Assembly (NCBI RefSeq): GCF_031143425.1
Contig: NC_090445.1
Location: 1,576,572,049 to 1,576,636,048 of the forward strand
Source of the DNA: Pleurodeles waltl
Taxonomy: Eukaryota; Chordata; Amphibia; Caudata; Salamandridae
Direction: 5' to 3'
DNA length: 64,000 nt
Shown in pieces: positions 35,202 through 48,100 of this stretch. Below the pieces are notes generated by a model. It had not been told where the DNA came from. It searched no databases and worked only from the letters and a program-made list of their open reading frames with translations. The first letter of the stretch is position 1. Each line of letters starts with the position of its first letter. The translations under genes and the position numbers were made by a program.

Positions 35202-37142
35202 ATGCCGGTGAGCAAAGTGTGATCACGTGGTGGTGCGAAAAAGAGGCCCAAAATAGGCCCTAAGACAAAGGAGTCTCCGGGGGAGCGTCAGTCTCAAAGG
35301 CTAGCGGAGGAAAATCAAGAAGAAGAAGAAGGAAATGGCAGAGGAAAAGTACCTCTGCCGTCGGGACAAGAGGACACTCGGATAGTCACTAGAGACACCG
35401 GGGCCAATAGGGACAATTGCGAGAGACCTTCAGGGACCCCACTTGGAGCATCAATTAGAAAGTTTGTGGGGAAATATTTCAAGAAAGCCGAACACACATC
35501 ACAGATGCTAGAGGTTATGTTTGATGCAAACCAGAGCGGAACCAATCGTTCTACAAGGATTGAGTCCCTGGTTTCAGACTCAGCCTCAGACTCACTACAG
35601 TTGGAAGACTTGCTCCTGGGAGGGAAGTCAGAGGGGGTTATGGGGCGTAAGGGTTTGCCGGAGCCTAGACAATGTTCAACTCCTTGCCCCCCCTGCCCTC
35701 CGCCTCAAAAATGGGAGAGTATAAGATATGAGGAAAGAAGCCCGTTGGTCCCGGAAAGGAGGGGTTTTGTTGGGGGGCTGGAAGGGAGTGTTGCAGAGGG
35801 AGCGGATCCGGACACACTCCTGCCGTCCTCCCTTTTGGGTAGACAATCCGCATTTGCCTTGGATACTACTGCTGTACCTGCTGAATCACTACTTGATGTA
35901 ATGTTCCTAACGCAAAAAACTCTGCAGGCAGTTTTAGAAGTGCTGACAGCAAATAATAGTTTAGGGAAGGTACATAAAAAACAATTACAAGAGATAACAG
36001 AGGGGTTGAAATATATCAATTGTAGTATGCCAGCGCTAGTACGCCCAGTATTGGAAAAAAAGGATCAAGAAACAGATACCATCAAACAAAAAAGGGAAGG
36101 TGGGGAAACAGCTTTAATACAGACAATAAGTCAACCCTCATTATATGTCTCCAAATAACCAATGCTAGTGATAAAGAGGAATCGCAGATGGGGGATAAGG
36201 GGGTATGGATTCCATAGACCCCACAACAAATCCCAATGTAGGAAGCAAAGTAAGTTAGGAAATGCTGGGAGCAGAATATCAGTAGTGAGTGAAGGAGAGA
36301 TTGCACAGGCAGCCCTGGCCAACAACTTAAGGGCTGACCAAGGCCATTTGGGGGAAGTAGTAGCCCCAGGACGAGGGCCCACGTCACAAAAAATTCCTTG
36401 CATATCCTTTGGAGAAGAGAGTCAGTAAGGAGAAAGAAAGAATGGCAGCCAAGGAGCGGTAATGGGTGCAAGGGAAGATAGAAGGGTAAGTAGTGGGCTA
36501 GGGGGAGAGAACAACACTAAGAGATCAGCCAGAAGAAGGTGAAGTAGAGAATTAGATAAACCAGTTTGCGCAGCGAAGAGGGGGATTCTGTCTTCACCTA
36601 ATAGCCCAGGGAAAAAGAGGGAGTGCGATAATCCCAGAGGAAGTAAATGTAGGTGGGTATATTTGGAGCCCGGGAGAAGTGAGATTGGTAGGAAACGGCA
36701 AAGGAAGTTAAAAACCTTGAATCGTACACACCTTTTGGAAGTTATGGCTTTGTGTCCAAGTTTATGTGAGATCCAGTCAGAAGATTTAAAGCAAATAGGA
36801 TTTATACAAAATAAGGAGGGGGAAGAGGTGACTAAAGTGCTCTTCTATTCTGAATGTATCAGACGATTGGTACTGCATGCACAGACGGAGTTATTAAAGG
36901 AGGGAATACGTTTAGTGCAACAAGGTGAGTTAGAGGGTGAGGAACGAAACATTAGAGCCCTTAGTTGCCATGCAGGCCTGCGCCCAAATCAAGTGCAGTG
37001 TAATTTGTTATGTAATGAAAATCAAAGAAGGTATGTGGATAAAAAAAATGGCAGTTTGAGCGTAACGGTAGTTACTGAGTGTAATGAATCACAGTGGAGG
37101 AATTGTTCTGAGCCCCTCGAGAATTATAGTGGGGGGGATTGA
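35202..37142 (+). pseudogene. LINE ORF1, single frame with four stops
   Basis: From ATG at 35202 one reading frame runs 1941 bp to TGA at 37140-37142 with only four in-frame stops (TGA 35220-35222, TAA 36156-36158, TAA 36426-36428, TGA 36540-36542) and no frameshift. The ancestral protein would be about 646 residues. It is charged and probably disordered in its first third. A C-terminal third (RTHLLEVMALCPSLCEI, VLFYSECIRRLVLHAQTELL, LRPNQVQCNLL) looks folded. I do not recognise a named domain. Its place before an APE/RT ORF makes ORF1 the natural reading. Confidence 0.65.
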
Positions 37143-37179
37143 ATGATGTGGACTAGGAATTAAGCCCTGCGCACAGCCA

Positions 37180-40100
37180 TTTGATTTTTTCCTGGAACCT
37201 GGGGGTTATGAAGAACATTTTAAACATGACCTAATTAAAGGAGAGTTAGAAAAGTTTGATATATTGTGTCGCCAGGAAACTTGGCTGTGCGAGGAACCAG
37301 AACCAGTAGACGGTTTTATGAGGCTTTTTAGGGGAGCAACACAGCAAGGGTTAGGCCGCCCATCCGGGGGCTTAATAAACTTTGCCTCAACTAGAATAGC
37401 GAATAAGCTCACAGTAATAAAAACCAAATGCCGCTGGTTATCAGCAGGCCATGTAGATCTTTACAATACAATAGGTGGGTTGAAACAGCTTATGATAATT
37501 AACGTGTATATACAGCCGGGGTATATGCATGATTATGAGACCCATCGGGGCTGTATGTGGAAGATTTGGTATTACTATGTATTGGTAAAGCAGGATATAT
37601 GACACGAATGCTGGGTGATTTTATTCACAAACTTGACCCCAAAAGTAGTGATAAGCTGTACAAGGAGCTACTGGTAGCTGCACAAATCCCATATAGCATC
37701 TTTCCTAATGTAAAATGTTCTGCCCGCGATTTGTCCTTAGTAAGAATTTTAGGTTCACTAGGTATGTTCTGCCTAAACGGTCGTATGAATACGGATTGCC
37801 CGGCAAAACAGACCTTTTCGTACAGGCAATCAGGCATGTCCTGTTGATTATGCTTTCATAAATACCTGTTTTTTTGGAGAAGTGTTGGATTTCGGAGTTG
37901 AATATATAGAGGGTAGCGACCATTGGGCACTCTGCTTGACAATTCGATCAGCCGATAAACACCAAAAAGAAAAGGAAAAGGCGCTGATAGTGCAGGTTGA
38001 GTACCCTCACAGGATAACGACCCAACTTACAGAAAGTAATTTGAAAGCACTTAATGAAATGATAGTAAACTATCCAAATTTTAGCATGGAAGAAGATCTA
38101 AATGATATATTCAAAGGCTACATTAGGTGCATTGCGCGATTGGTGGACTGCTTGAAAACTAAATTAAAAAAGTCGCAAGAGAGACAGACGAAGGGAGAAG
38201 CATATAAGATTAATAACAGCAATAGTTGGTTCAACTGGGAGTGTAGGTGCAAAAAGCAAAAGATGCGAAAATTAAGAAGGGAATATAAGAAAAGACCTTC
38301 TGTGGCTATAGAAGAAAAGCTTTGTTAGGCAAAACAAAGTTATAAACTAATTAAAAGACAGAGGAAACGGGCACATATTAAGAAGAATTGGGATACAATA
38401 ATTGAGGTGATAAGCACACAGGATATCGGGGGCTTCTGGCAGTTAGTAAGGGAGGGGAAAAGGTTAGGAACTTTGCGGTGTTTGATTGGCTAAGAGGACT
38501 GGTATACATATTTGTCTACCGTATATAAAGGTCCCGACGCTGAGGAAGACTATTGAGCTGCTAGGAAGATTGGTGAGTATATGAGATTAGCGCTTGTCCC
38601 ACAAAAAATAAAAGAAACTATCGTAGCACTTCAATTAACTAAAGTGGCTGGCCCAGACAGTCTCCCAGCAATAATAATAAAAAAAACATTTAAGACCGAT
38701 TCATAAAAAAGGAGGACCCTACACAACCAAAAAATTACCGTCTGATAAGCTTATTAGATGTAGGAGAAAAGGTATTTACAAAACTATTGCTGAATTGATC
38801 AAGGAATGGGCTGAGTAAAATGATTTGATACCAGTAGAACAAGGGGGGTTTAAAGAAGGGCACTCGACAATTGACCACTGTTTTAGCCTGTGGTCATTAG
38901 CAAAAAAATCTATTGAAATGCGAGGAAGCCTGTTTTGCTGTTTTGTTGATTTTCTTGCCGCATTCGATTCGGTCGATAGGAAACTATTGTGGGATATGCT
39001 AAAGCAGTTAGGGATTAGTTCAGACTTATTATTTCTCCTGCAGAGTCTGCATTCTCAAAACGGGGCCCAAGTAATTTTAGATACGAGTGGTTCACTCTCA
39101 AAAAAGATCCCTATATAAAATGGACTTCGCCAAGGTTGTGTGCTGGCCCCAATACTATTTACATTATTTTTGTCAGACTTGCCAGAGCTGTTGAAGGAGG
39201 TTAAAGGTCTATGCCCAAAAATGGATGGAATTCATGTTTCCTGTTTATTATACGCTGACGATCTAGTGATAATGGACATGACGCAGCTAGGGCTACAAAG
39301 GAAACTGGATGTGTTTTATTCCTATTACCAAAGGAAAAAAATGGTAGTAAATATGGATAAAACGAAAATAATGTCAATAGGGAAAGAAAAGAGAGCCTTT
39401 ACTTACCTTCTAGGAGGAGAAAAAATAGAGAAGGTAAAAAAATATAAATATTTAGGCATGTGGTTCGACTCTGATTTGAAATGGAAAGATCATAAAAAAT
39501 AAAGCACTATCATCGGTCTGGGGTTTGAGATAATTTAGTAGGAAATATGGGGGACCCTCCCTCCAGCCGGTTATTTCTGCTTTTAATGCTATGGTACACC
39601 CCCAGTTTCAATATGGGGTAGTAGTTTTAACATTCTCTGGGAAGTTAAATTGGGAGACAGAAGAAGGAATTTGCGTAAAGCAAATGTTATCGCTGCCTCC
39701 TTCAAGTATGATACAAGCTATAAAAGCAGAATGTCAAATGACGTCATGGATTTATCGTGGATTGCAAGCGGCACTGAAGTTTTGGTTAAGCATAAGAGAT
39801 GAGGGGCTTTATAAGATTGTGAGATTGTTTAAAAAAGAAATAATAACAAGTGAGTTATACTGGGCGAAACAAGTGCGAGGGCGGTTAGAAACAATCTACG
39901 CCCTCTTAGGCTTACCCAGTAACCAGTGCTGTGGAGAACAAATTCCAAAACAGAACCTAAGATTAATGGTGAAGGAAAGGGCAAGAGAAATAGATCTGAA
40001 GTACCTGGAAGGCAAAATTTCAACCCAGGCTATGGTGGGTTGATGGAGGCCCCCAGAAAATGTCCCCTATATAGAGGCTCTACCGGACCCAAGATTAAAG

Positions 40101-40429
40101 GACGCAGTGCTACAGTTCAGAATTGGGTTACACCCAGGTTATAGGGATTCCAAAGTAAAAGTATTTCTCAAGAATGCCCAGGGCCTTTGTACATGCGGTT
40201 TACTTCAGAAATGTAGCATGCAACATCTACTTTTAGATTGTTATTGACTTTTAGAAGTGCGTAAAAAGTTTTTAAGACCAATTTTTAAGGAGTATAATAT
40301 TATTACTCAGGATCAAGCGCTTAAGCTGCTAGTCGATATGAGGTTTTTGAATATAACTTGCGCGCTAGGTCGATTTTTAATTGGATTAAGAGGGATTTTA
40401 ATGGGTCTTACAGGGCACGGTGTAACGTA
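37180..40429 (+). pseudogene. LINE ORF2: APE endonuclease and reverse transcriptase, decayed
   Basis: Endonuclease motifs: FDILCRQETW (catalytic Glu), PSGGLINF, IINVYIQPG, and GSDHWAL at about 37915 (catalytic His). Reverse transcriptase: VAGPDSLPA, NYRLISLLDV, QGGFKEGHSTIDH, FVDFLAAFDSVDR, GLRQGCVLAP, LLYADDLVIMD with the catalytic YADD at 39251-39262, VNMDKTKIMS and KYKYLGMWFD. The C-terminus ends with LCTCGLLQKCSMQHLLLDC, a Cys-Cys-His-Cys-like finger at about 40190-40245. There are frame breaks near 37560, 37845, 38330, 38690, 39118 and 39502. The catalytic residues visible are preserved even though the frame is not. Confidence 0.85.
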
Positions 40430-40850
40430 GGTAATAATGGTGAATGAAGAGATTCAATGGTTGTAAATTGATTATTTCAAATTCTATGGGTCGCAGGTAA
40501 CATAGAAAATTTGCTAAGTTGTAGCGAGGCGAGAAGTAAAATACAGACCACTTTATATTGAAAAAGCCCTTTATGAAATTGTAAGGATTTAAACCTTATT
40601 AGAATCATATGTGGGTCAATTTGATAGGTATGTTGTACCCTGAAGGTTTAGTAGGCAAATGAAATTTATTTAAGGGTGAACAACTTAATGAATGATGTAA
40701 ATAGAGTTGGTTGATAAGGACTAGAATGCATTTGGAACTGTGTATATGACTGCATAATGCAATAAGTAACTTTTAATGAATTTTGTATTACCTGTTGTTT
40801 TTATACTTTTAAGGTTGATGCCAAATAAAGAATTTATGACTGACATCTGG

Positions 40851-43689
40851 GCCTTTCAACTGGGCTTTAAGCATTTTCCACCATTCAACTACCTGCCCCC
40901 ATATGATGTTGTAATGTTTAGAGCCCCTAATGGGCTTCACTGTTAGGATGAATGCCGTTTATAGGACCTACAATTTACTTAATTGGACCTGCCCGCATCT
41001 ATAGGCTACTATGCTTGTTGAATCTCTTGTTGTTTGAGCAGCTCGCTCGGGACCAGTTGCCAGCACCCTGATCGGTTGCTGATGGGGTGATGGTCATATT
41101 GTACCTATTGTACTGCAGTAATTGTGGCCTTACTATGCAATGCAATCGTTTTTTTTTTTAAATAAAGAAAAAGTGCTTTAACTTTTGAGCAATTGCTAAC
41201 TACATTGTGGTCATAAATGCACACCCGTAGGTTTGCGATCTTGTACGTTTCCAGGTGTAATCATGGAAAAGTCATGTAATTTGCTTTTCCTCTGTACAAT
41301 ACAGACAAATCATACATTTCTGGATTGGGGAAAGCCAGCATCTCTCTTTTCTTTATCTTTCCCCATGAAGAAACTCCTGAGCTCCACCAAAGTTTGGGGT
41401 ATTTCATGCGCCATTCCACCTTGGAACCTGATTTAATCCAACTGTTACTAAAGTAAATTTAAACCATTTGAAGGGTGGGAAGGTCACATAACAGTTTTTT
41501 GAATGGCCACAAACACATCTGTTTATGATTGTTCACAAGCTCTCATGGCTAACCACCCCTTGGTACTCGCTGTCCCCTTTTCTAGCAATGGACTTACTCC
41601 TGGATAATATTATCCAATTGTGTGGCAATATTACACTGTAGCAATAGAACTTTTTACTGCAATGTTACATTTTATGAAATCCTAGCAAGCGTAAATCAAT
41701 TCATTTGCATTTAGAAATTAATCTTAGGGATGTAAATTGTTTTCTGTATGTACATAGCTAGCCCTTAGTAGATGGGCTAAGCCTATCCAGTTCTATATAT
41801 TACTAATAATACCTATCGATCTGGTTGTCAGACTAGTCACTAAATATAGGTAGAAATAGATGGAAGGTGTTCTTCATGTCAAGGTCGGTCTTGGCCAGTG
41901 GGTTAATGGTCTCTGATCAACACATGTAGGAAGTAGTAAAGGAGGTTCCATAAAAACGGTGCATTAGAAGTGTCTTTACAACACAAGCCCAAAGGAGATA
42001 TAGGGTACTGCTTGCTTAGGGTTAATCAAGGCCATCATATCTTGCACAGCCAAGTTGTACTCTTCTTCAAAGTAAATGGGGGAAACTCAGGGTTGGCTAA
42101 AGGTTTGATGGGGCCCATTTCTATATTTCTATATGAAAACGGAGGCCTTCCCCTGTCAAATGTAGAGTGAAGCATTGGCCGGCCACTTTATGCTCCCATT
42201 AAAATTAAACTGTGGTTATATTCATCAGGTTAAAATAATTGAATCCAATGATATCTGGAAGAGTGAGTTTAAATTATTCAGATGACCGTCAGACTGACTG
42301 TCCTGTCTCTTCCATATTTAGGAGCAAAAGCTTGGGCTGCCTAATTAGAGGGTCTAGACTGCATTCCAATGCAGGAGAAGGGGTAACCAACGGAGATCCA
42401 GAAAGGCCTGGTCTGTAGGAATTTTTCAGGATAACAGATGCCTTTGAAAACTTAATGTTCACATTCTGAAAATCTTGCATGGATCCAACTTTGCTAGACA
42501 TACACTGGACACCCCATGCTATAGGCATCCTTACCCACATATGATGCTGCAATGTCCCTGATTGTTTGATTGAATTGCTTCCTGTATTTTTGTAATCTTC
42601 CCACTCATCTTAATACCTCTTTCCTGTGGCGCCCGCTACATTTTGCATGTTGTTCGGTATCAAAGATGCCCAGCACATGTCAAGGATAACCAGATCCATG
42701 CCAAGTTTTCAGAATAACCAAATATGCAAACATGTACTTTTCAATTGGAATAAATGGAGCTTATTTACATAGTCAGTATTGATCCTGTAATCTGGCAATC
42801 ATGTTGGAAATTCCTGTTCTAAATGCACTCTCCAGTCTGTATAATTCTGATCTAGTGAAAAGAGGTACACAAATTGCTTGGCGACCAGAAACCTGCAATA
42901 CGATCAACAACGTGGTTTGCTAAAAATGCGGGCAGAGTGTGAGGTACATTGATGTCATAGAGGAATTCCACTTAGCAGCACCACTGAGTCCTTTCAAATT
43001 GTCAGACTCAGGACCGATTTTGATGGCCACAAGCATTCTGCGTATGCTTCATATTAGAGCTGCATGATTCTGCAATCAGCCCTCATGCCGACTAATGTCC
43101 ACAGATTGTGCACAGGTAAGGATGGTAATGGATATCATATTAAACCACACGCTGTTTTAAAAATGGGTTTTGTCACATTATTCACTAAAGTGGAACTGGA
43201 AACACTGCATGAGGGTAGTTAAAAGTGTAGCTCGTCACAAGTCTGATTGAGGTTTCGAGTGTCTGCAAAGGTGTCAAGCCGGGTAAAAGAGGCCCGTCTG
43301 CAAGCAGAGAGGCCAAACGATGGGAAGGGCATACTGCGAATTCCTTATATTTAAATTTCAGCTTTGTCCATACTTTCTTACAGCAAGCACTCTGCATGCT
43401 TGTCTTGCCATTTTTATTCAGATAATAGTTTTTGCATGTCTCTAGAACATGGGTACTCGCAAACATTTCCACGGGTGTCACAAAGTACTGTCTGTGGCAT
43501 GCCCAAGGGCTGCACCTATGCCAGCAGGGTGAGGGTCAGGGTGATGAAAGGTGGGCCCAGGGGGGCGCAAAGCAGATGCGGGCAACAAACCTAGGCTTCA
43601 CGTGACTTCTGTCTGCCACCAACGCTCAATTCTCATGCACCAAGAATTAAAGTCAAAGCCTTAACTTCTAATGTAAAACATGAGAGGGA
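40851..43689. other. No recognised feature
   Basis: AT-rich DNA with no domain, RNA gene or definable repeat on either strand. Confidence 0.45.
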
Positions 43690-43910
43690 AAGAGATACTC
43701 ACGTGGTGGCTGAATTACAAAATGTGAAACCAGAAAACCTAGTATCAGTCCTGGCTTCCCCACTTGACCAAAGTGTGTGATCCTAGGCAATTGGTTAACT
43801 TCCATTGCCTTCTTTATCTCCATTACCACATATGAGAGCCCCTTGAAATACATGAGTTTAGGATGTGTGCTGTACAAAACCTTCTCTCGTGTTTTATTTA
43901 ATAAACTATA
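43690..43910 (+). repeat. CORE-SINE remnant
   Basis: TCAGTCCTGGCTTCCCCACTT, then GTGTGATCCTAGGCAATTGG, TTAACTTCC and TTTATCTCC follow the MIR/CORE-SINE core in order. The 3' part (CCCCTTGAAATACATGAG, then GTGCTGTACAAAA) resembles the L2-like LINE tail seen at 59018-59058. The tRNA-derived head is too diverged to place. Confidence 0.7.
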
Positions 43911-44629
43911 ATAGTGTTCCAATTACATAAGAACCATGGCTACACACAAGGTGAATCTGACAAATGACCCGTTTCTTGGTTCGTTAATGACATTGTTTTC
44001 AGAATGGGGACGGCATGAATGTTTCCAAGATCATGTTTGAAAACTATCAGTGCTAATAAATGCCTCTCAGTGCATCGATATAACCTGATATACTACTGCA
44101 AAATGCTCATGCATGTTAATAAAATACACGTTTTTGAATTTTGCAAAGAGTTCATCATGTTTTACATGTTGAGTGCAAGAAGTCTGATCCTAAAGATAAG
44201 TTAACAAGGACACCTTCTTAGGTGTAAATAAATGATGCCCGTTTCACAGCTTTCTGAATGTTCCTGCTCTGTTCAGAGAGCATCAGCCAGTGCTGCTGCT
44301 CACCTGGGGTGTCAATTAAAAGTCAGGAGGGCTGCATGCATCCCCCGGGCCATACTTTGAGTATTTTGCACTTGTCTTTAGCCTGCTTTGTGTTTTTGTT
44401 TTGTGTACTTATGCACAGCACACTAATGTCATAGGACAGCATATGAGGCCTTCAATATGTCAGTGCTCTTGAAGTCTCAAGTGTCAGCATGGATTGTAGC
44501 GTATTTACAAATCTAACATACAGTTGTCTAAAAAATAGGGACCAGTTAGAGAGATATGTGAAGCACAGTGATCTGCACACCAGCTCAATCCCAAATAACC
44601 CCAAAGGGTCAGGCTGCCACCCTTCACAT
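43911..44629. other. No recognised feature
   Basis: AT-rich sequence without identifiable content before the L2-like fragment. Confidence 0.4.
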
Positions 44630-45120
44630 CAGAGACAAAGAAACTGTTATGCAGAGTCCCACAGAGATTGTCCCTCAGCCCCATCCTTTTAAACATATGC
44701 ATGACACCGCTTGCCACTATCATTCAATTACAAGACATCACCATCATGTCCTATGCGGATGACAGCCAACTCATTCTCTTCCTGAATGACAAGACAACAA
44801 CCACCAGAACCAACTTAACCAACAGCATGACCATGTTAGCAGACAGGATGCAAACCAACTGCCTGAAGCTCATGTCCGACATGACAGAAGTACTGGTCTT
44901 CAGCAACAAGACCTTTCTATAAGACTCCACCTGGTGGCCTACACCCACAGACCACACAGGAAATGTAGCAATCAACCTACATGATAAGCTCAACATGACG
45001 GCTCAAGTCAACGCAGTGTGCACCTCCTGCTTCGACATCCTGTGATGCTGCAAAAGATTTCAAATAGTTGCCGTTGACGCCAGATTGACTTATTGCAAGC
45101 ATATAGCGGCTATGTTTAGG
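44630..45120 (+). mobile_element. L2-like LINE reverse transcriptase fragment
   Basis: The plus strand reads QRLSLSPILLNICMTPLA, then MSYADDSQLILFL with YADD at 44752-44763, then ADRMQTNCLKLMSDMTEVLVF. After a stop, AQVNAVCTSCFDIL and ARLTYCK follow. This covers RT blocks from the GxPQGS-type motif through the helical region after the palm. It is truncated at both ends and interrupted by stops. The order and wording match the L2-like elements at 16457 and 59064. Confidence 0.85.
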
Positions 45121-48100
45121 AGGCTGCATGTTTTTTTTTCTGTTGATTTTTGTTGCATATGCTTGCAATAAAAAATAAAAACAATCTTATCAGTTTGTCA
45201 AGGTCAGACCTAATAGCTTTGTCAATGCTTGTTTCTTTTTCATTGTTCTTTTTGCAGCCATTATATTTGTTTGTGAGCATGTTAAATGCAATCTTAATGC
45301 TACATTACTTCACTTTGAAGGCACTACAGGATACCTTCATTTTGAGATCAGTCACTATATTTCTTTCAAAGTAGATATTCATAATGATAAATTTAGTATA
45401 ATAGTAGAGCAGCTTTTTAAAGCTCACAGTGAAATTTGCATTATTATTTTCTTTGTGGTAATTATGTCAAAGGACCAAAAGATTACACACATGAAGGTCT
45501 GTTATTTTGTACTATTCTTTAGCATCCCATTTTGTATGTGAGAAAGCATTTCGTGCTACAAATGGTGCAAAAGCATGCATGATGTAAACAGCTGCTTTTG
45601 TTTTGTTCATTCATGTTTTTTTCCCCTATGGGAGCTGTAGCCAAAGGGAAGTAAGCTTGAAATAAGAATTTGATGGTTTTAAGTAACAAGCCTTTCATTT
45701 TTGTAGAGCATTTTATTATTAGTAGTAGTAAAAAGCTAAAATGAAATTACCACCTAACCAAGCACAGAAATCACAGACAGGTACAAATTCACAGTCACTT
45801 GAACACTTTGGCACAAATTATACGTTTCCTGCCGCTGGGGTGATTTTTGCCATTTTCATGCAGTAAAATAACCCAGTACCATGCAATTATGCGTACATTT
45901 CTGGTGGGGAATTGCTGCATGGGGCTGATTTTTTCTTCCAGAAAACAACACAGAATCCCTATTCCAGGTGTGTTTTACATAATAAATTTTCCATCTAAGG
46001 TAAGGAGGTGGTACTGTCTGCAGGACTCATTGCATCGGATGAGAAGCAACAAAGGATGAGGAGTATATGGATGGAAACGTTTTTTGTTTTTGTTTTCTTT
46101 AGAAGGGGAAAGTACTCTATGTTTCCCTGTTAGGAAAACACAAAATGAGACTTGGTTGCAGGTGCAGACAGTCTCGTGATTTTTTCCAGCCTGTTCTACT
46201 AGTTGGAAAACTCAGGTCTGGTTCTTCCGGACCAGGTACATCCAGGTATGGAACAATCTAACCAGTAGTAATCAGGTGGAGAGAAATTCACACATGCAAC
46301 CATGCATTAAGGTTTTTCCACCTGCCTTGCAATCAGGCGAATTGTATTGTCTAAACTGGTACTCAAAATGCAGGAAACATAAATAGCTTGTATTTAAAGT
46401 TAATATAAAATGTTAAATAAAATTAGCACACTTTGAATCAGATTTGTCACTGAAGAGAAATGAACTACTTTAAGGTGGATGTGTACAAAGTGCTAGTTTT
46501 TGTGCAGTCACTTGAAGGAAGAGTGCCAATGGGTAAATTGGGCTGAGACATTGCCCCATTCCGCATGCTGTGCTAGGGGGAAGCAAAATGTGAATGACAA
46601 TTTAACAGACCAATGGAGAAAGAGGACTATATATGTAAAAATATCAGAAAAATGTGCAGGCCAGTGACGGGTGTGTAGCTAAGAGCAATGCACATTTTCT
46701 ATTACGTCACACAAGGGTAAATTGCAAGAAGGATTAGGTTTGGTGAAATGTGCCTGATCTGTGACGCAAAACACTCCGTATTTCCTGCTCGAAAACCGTT
46801 AGTCTCGTATCGGTGGTGTCAAGTGCAGACAGGTGAACAATAGCAGCTGCGCCAGGGTGCATTATGGTGTCACCACCAGAATAAGCTCGCAGCACAACAG
46901 CCGGCACACAAAAGCCTCATCTCGACAAGATGACAGCTTGGTTCCAGGCCATATCCTTCTCTTCCGTCTGCCCGCGCGCACCTTTACACAGCTAGTCTCG
47001 GAATTTCTGCAATGCCATTGTGTTGGCCTCAGTTGATGTCTGCGGTGCTCGAAACTTAAGCCTCACCTCACTGTGGTATTTGGGAACTGTACCTAAAATT
47101 AGAAAAGTACGTATGTACTTTGAATATTTACCTGCAGGGTTGAACTAACCCACAGGGCTATCAGACAGTGCTTGATGGGCTGGTCTAACAGGTCAGTGGG
47201 TGTGGGCCTTTGTTTTTTTGCTATTTGCGGACCTGTTTGGTCCGCTGTGCTTGGTTTTACTACTGAGTTCACTGATATGAAAATAACCATTGGCTGCAGC
47301 ATGCACACATGCATGCAGTCTCCTATGCTTTGGAAAACACATATGTAGCATGTCTACTAGGTCTACACTGTCCTGATTTGGAAATGTGGCCCACTATTTT
47401 AGCTAATTGATCTGCTAATGAGGGGCATTTTTATTTTTACCAGATTTAGGCAGTCTTAAAATGAATCCTGCTTAGCAACTGGCAACTCTAAGATGGTGGA
47501 TTGCTGTTGTCCGACCCTGGACCACCGCATCGCTGTTGTGTCTGGCTTCCCTGGCTGGCATCACTGGTGATCACCATTGTTTATTCTCCTCTACACTTCC
47601 CTACTCCTGGACTCTAATTGTGGCTGTCCCAACTGGGCCTTATGTTGCACTCCCACTAGCTTCACCGACCTCTTCACTGCAATAGTAAATAATGACAAAA
47701 GTACAATTAGTGGTTTGACATTTTTGAGCTGAATTTTCTGTAAAATTGGAAAACTGTCACCAGGAGGGGCTGGTGAAGTTTGAGAGTGGTGGGGGTGGGC
47801 GTGGTGGGGGGGGGGGGCATGTTAGAGGGGCACTGCATGTTTTGCGAGGCTAGTTGCCATTTCCTGTGCAAATCGTATTTAACAAAAATAGGACAGAATG
47901 ATGCAGCGTGATTGAGTGTGCATACTTTATATGCTAGCCACATATACAAAATCCACTGAATAAAGTGAACAAAATTGACATGCATTTACACTATACAGAC
48001 AATGTACACATAAACTAGGCAAGCACAGTGTGCTTGCACAGTATGCCACACACAGACTGTTTACACCCTATACAATATAAAGGCACGGCATCAATCAAAA

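Larger units (their letters stand above)
34000..40850 (+). mobile_element. Nearly full-length APE-type LINE, clade unresolved
   Basis: Leader, ORF1 (35202-37142), ORF2 with APE endonuclease (37180-37970), linker, reverse transcriptase (38600-39502), C-terminal domain with CCHC-like finger (to about 40429), and a 3' UTR with AATAAA at 40824-40829 near the end. The order is that of Jockey/L1-type non-LTR retrotransposons, and the 3' finger resembles those of several APE clades. I cannot assign the clade without a phylogeny. It is distinct from the L1/Tx1 and L2-like LINEs in this window. Multiple stops and frameshifts make it inactive. Confidence 0.75.
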
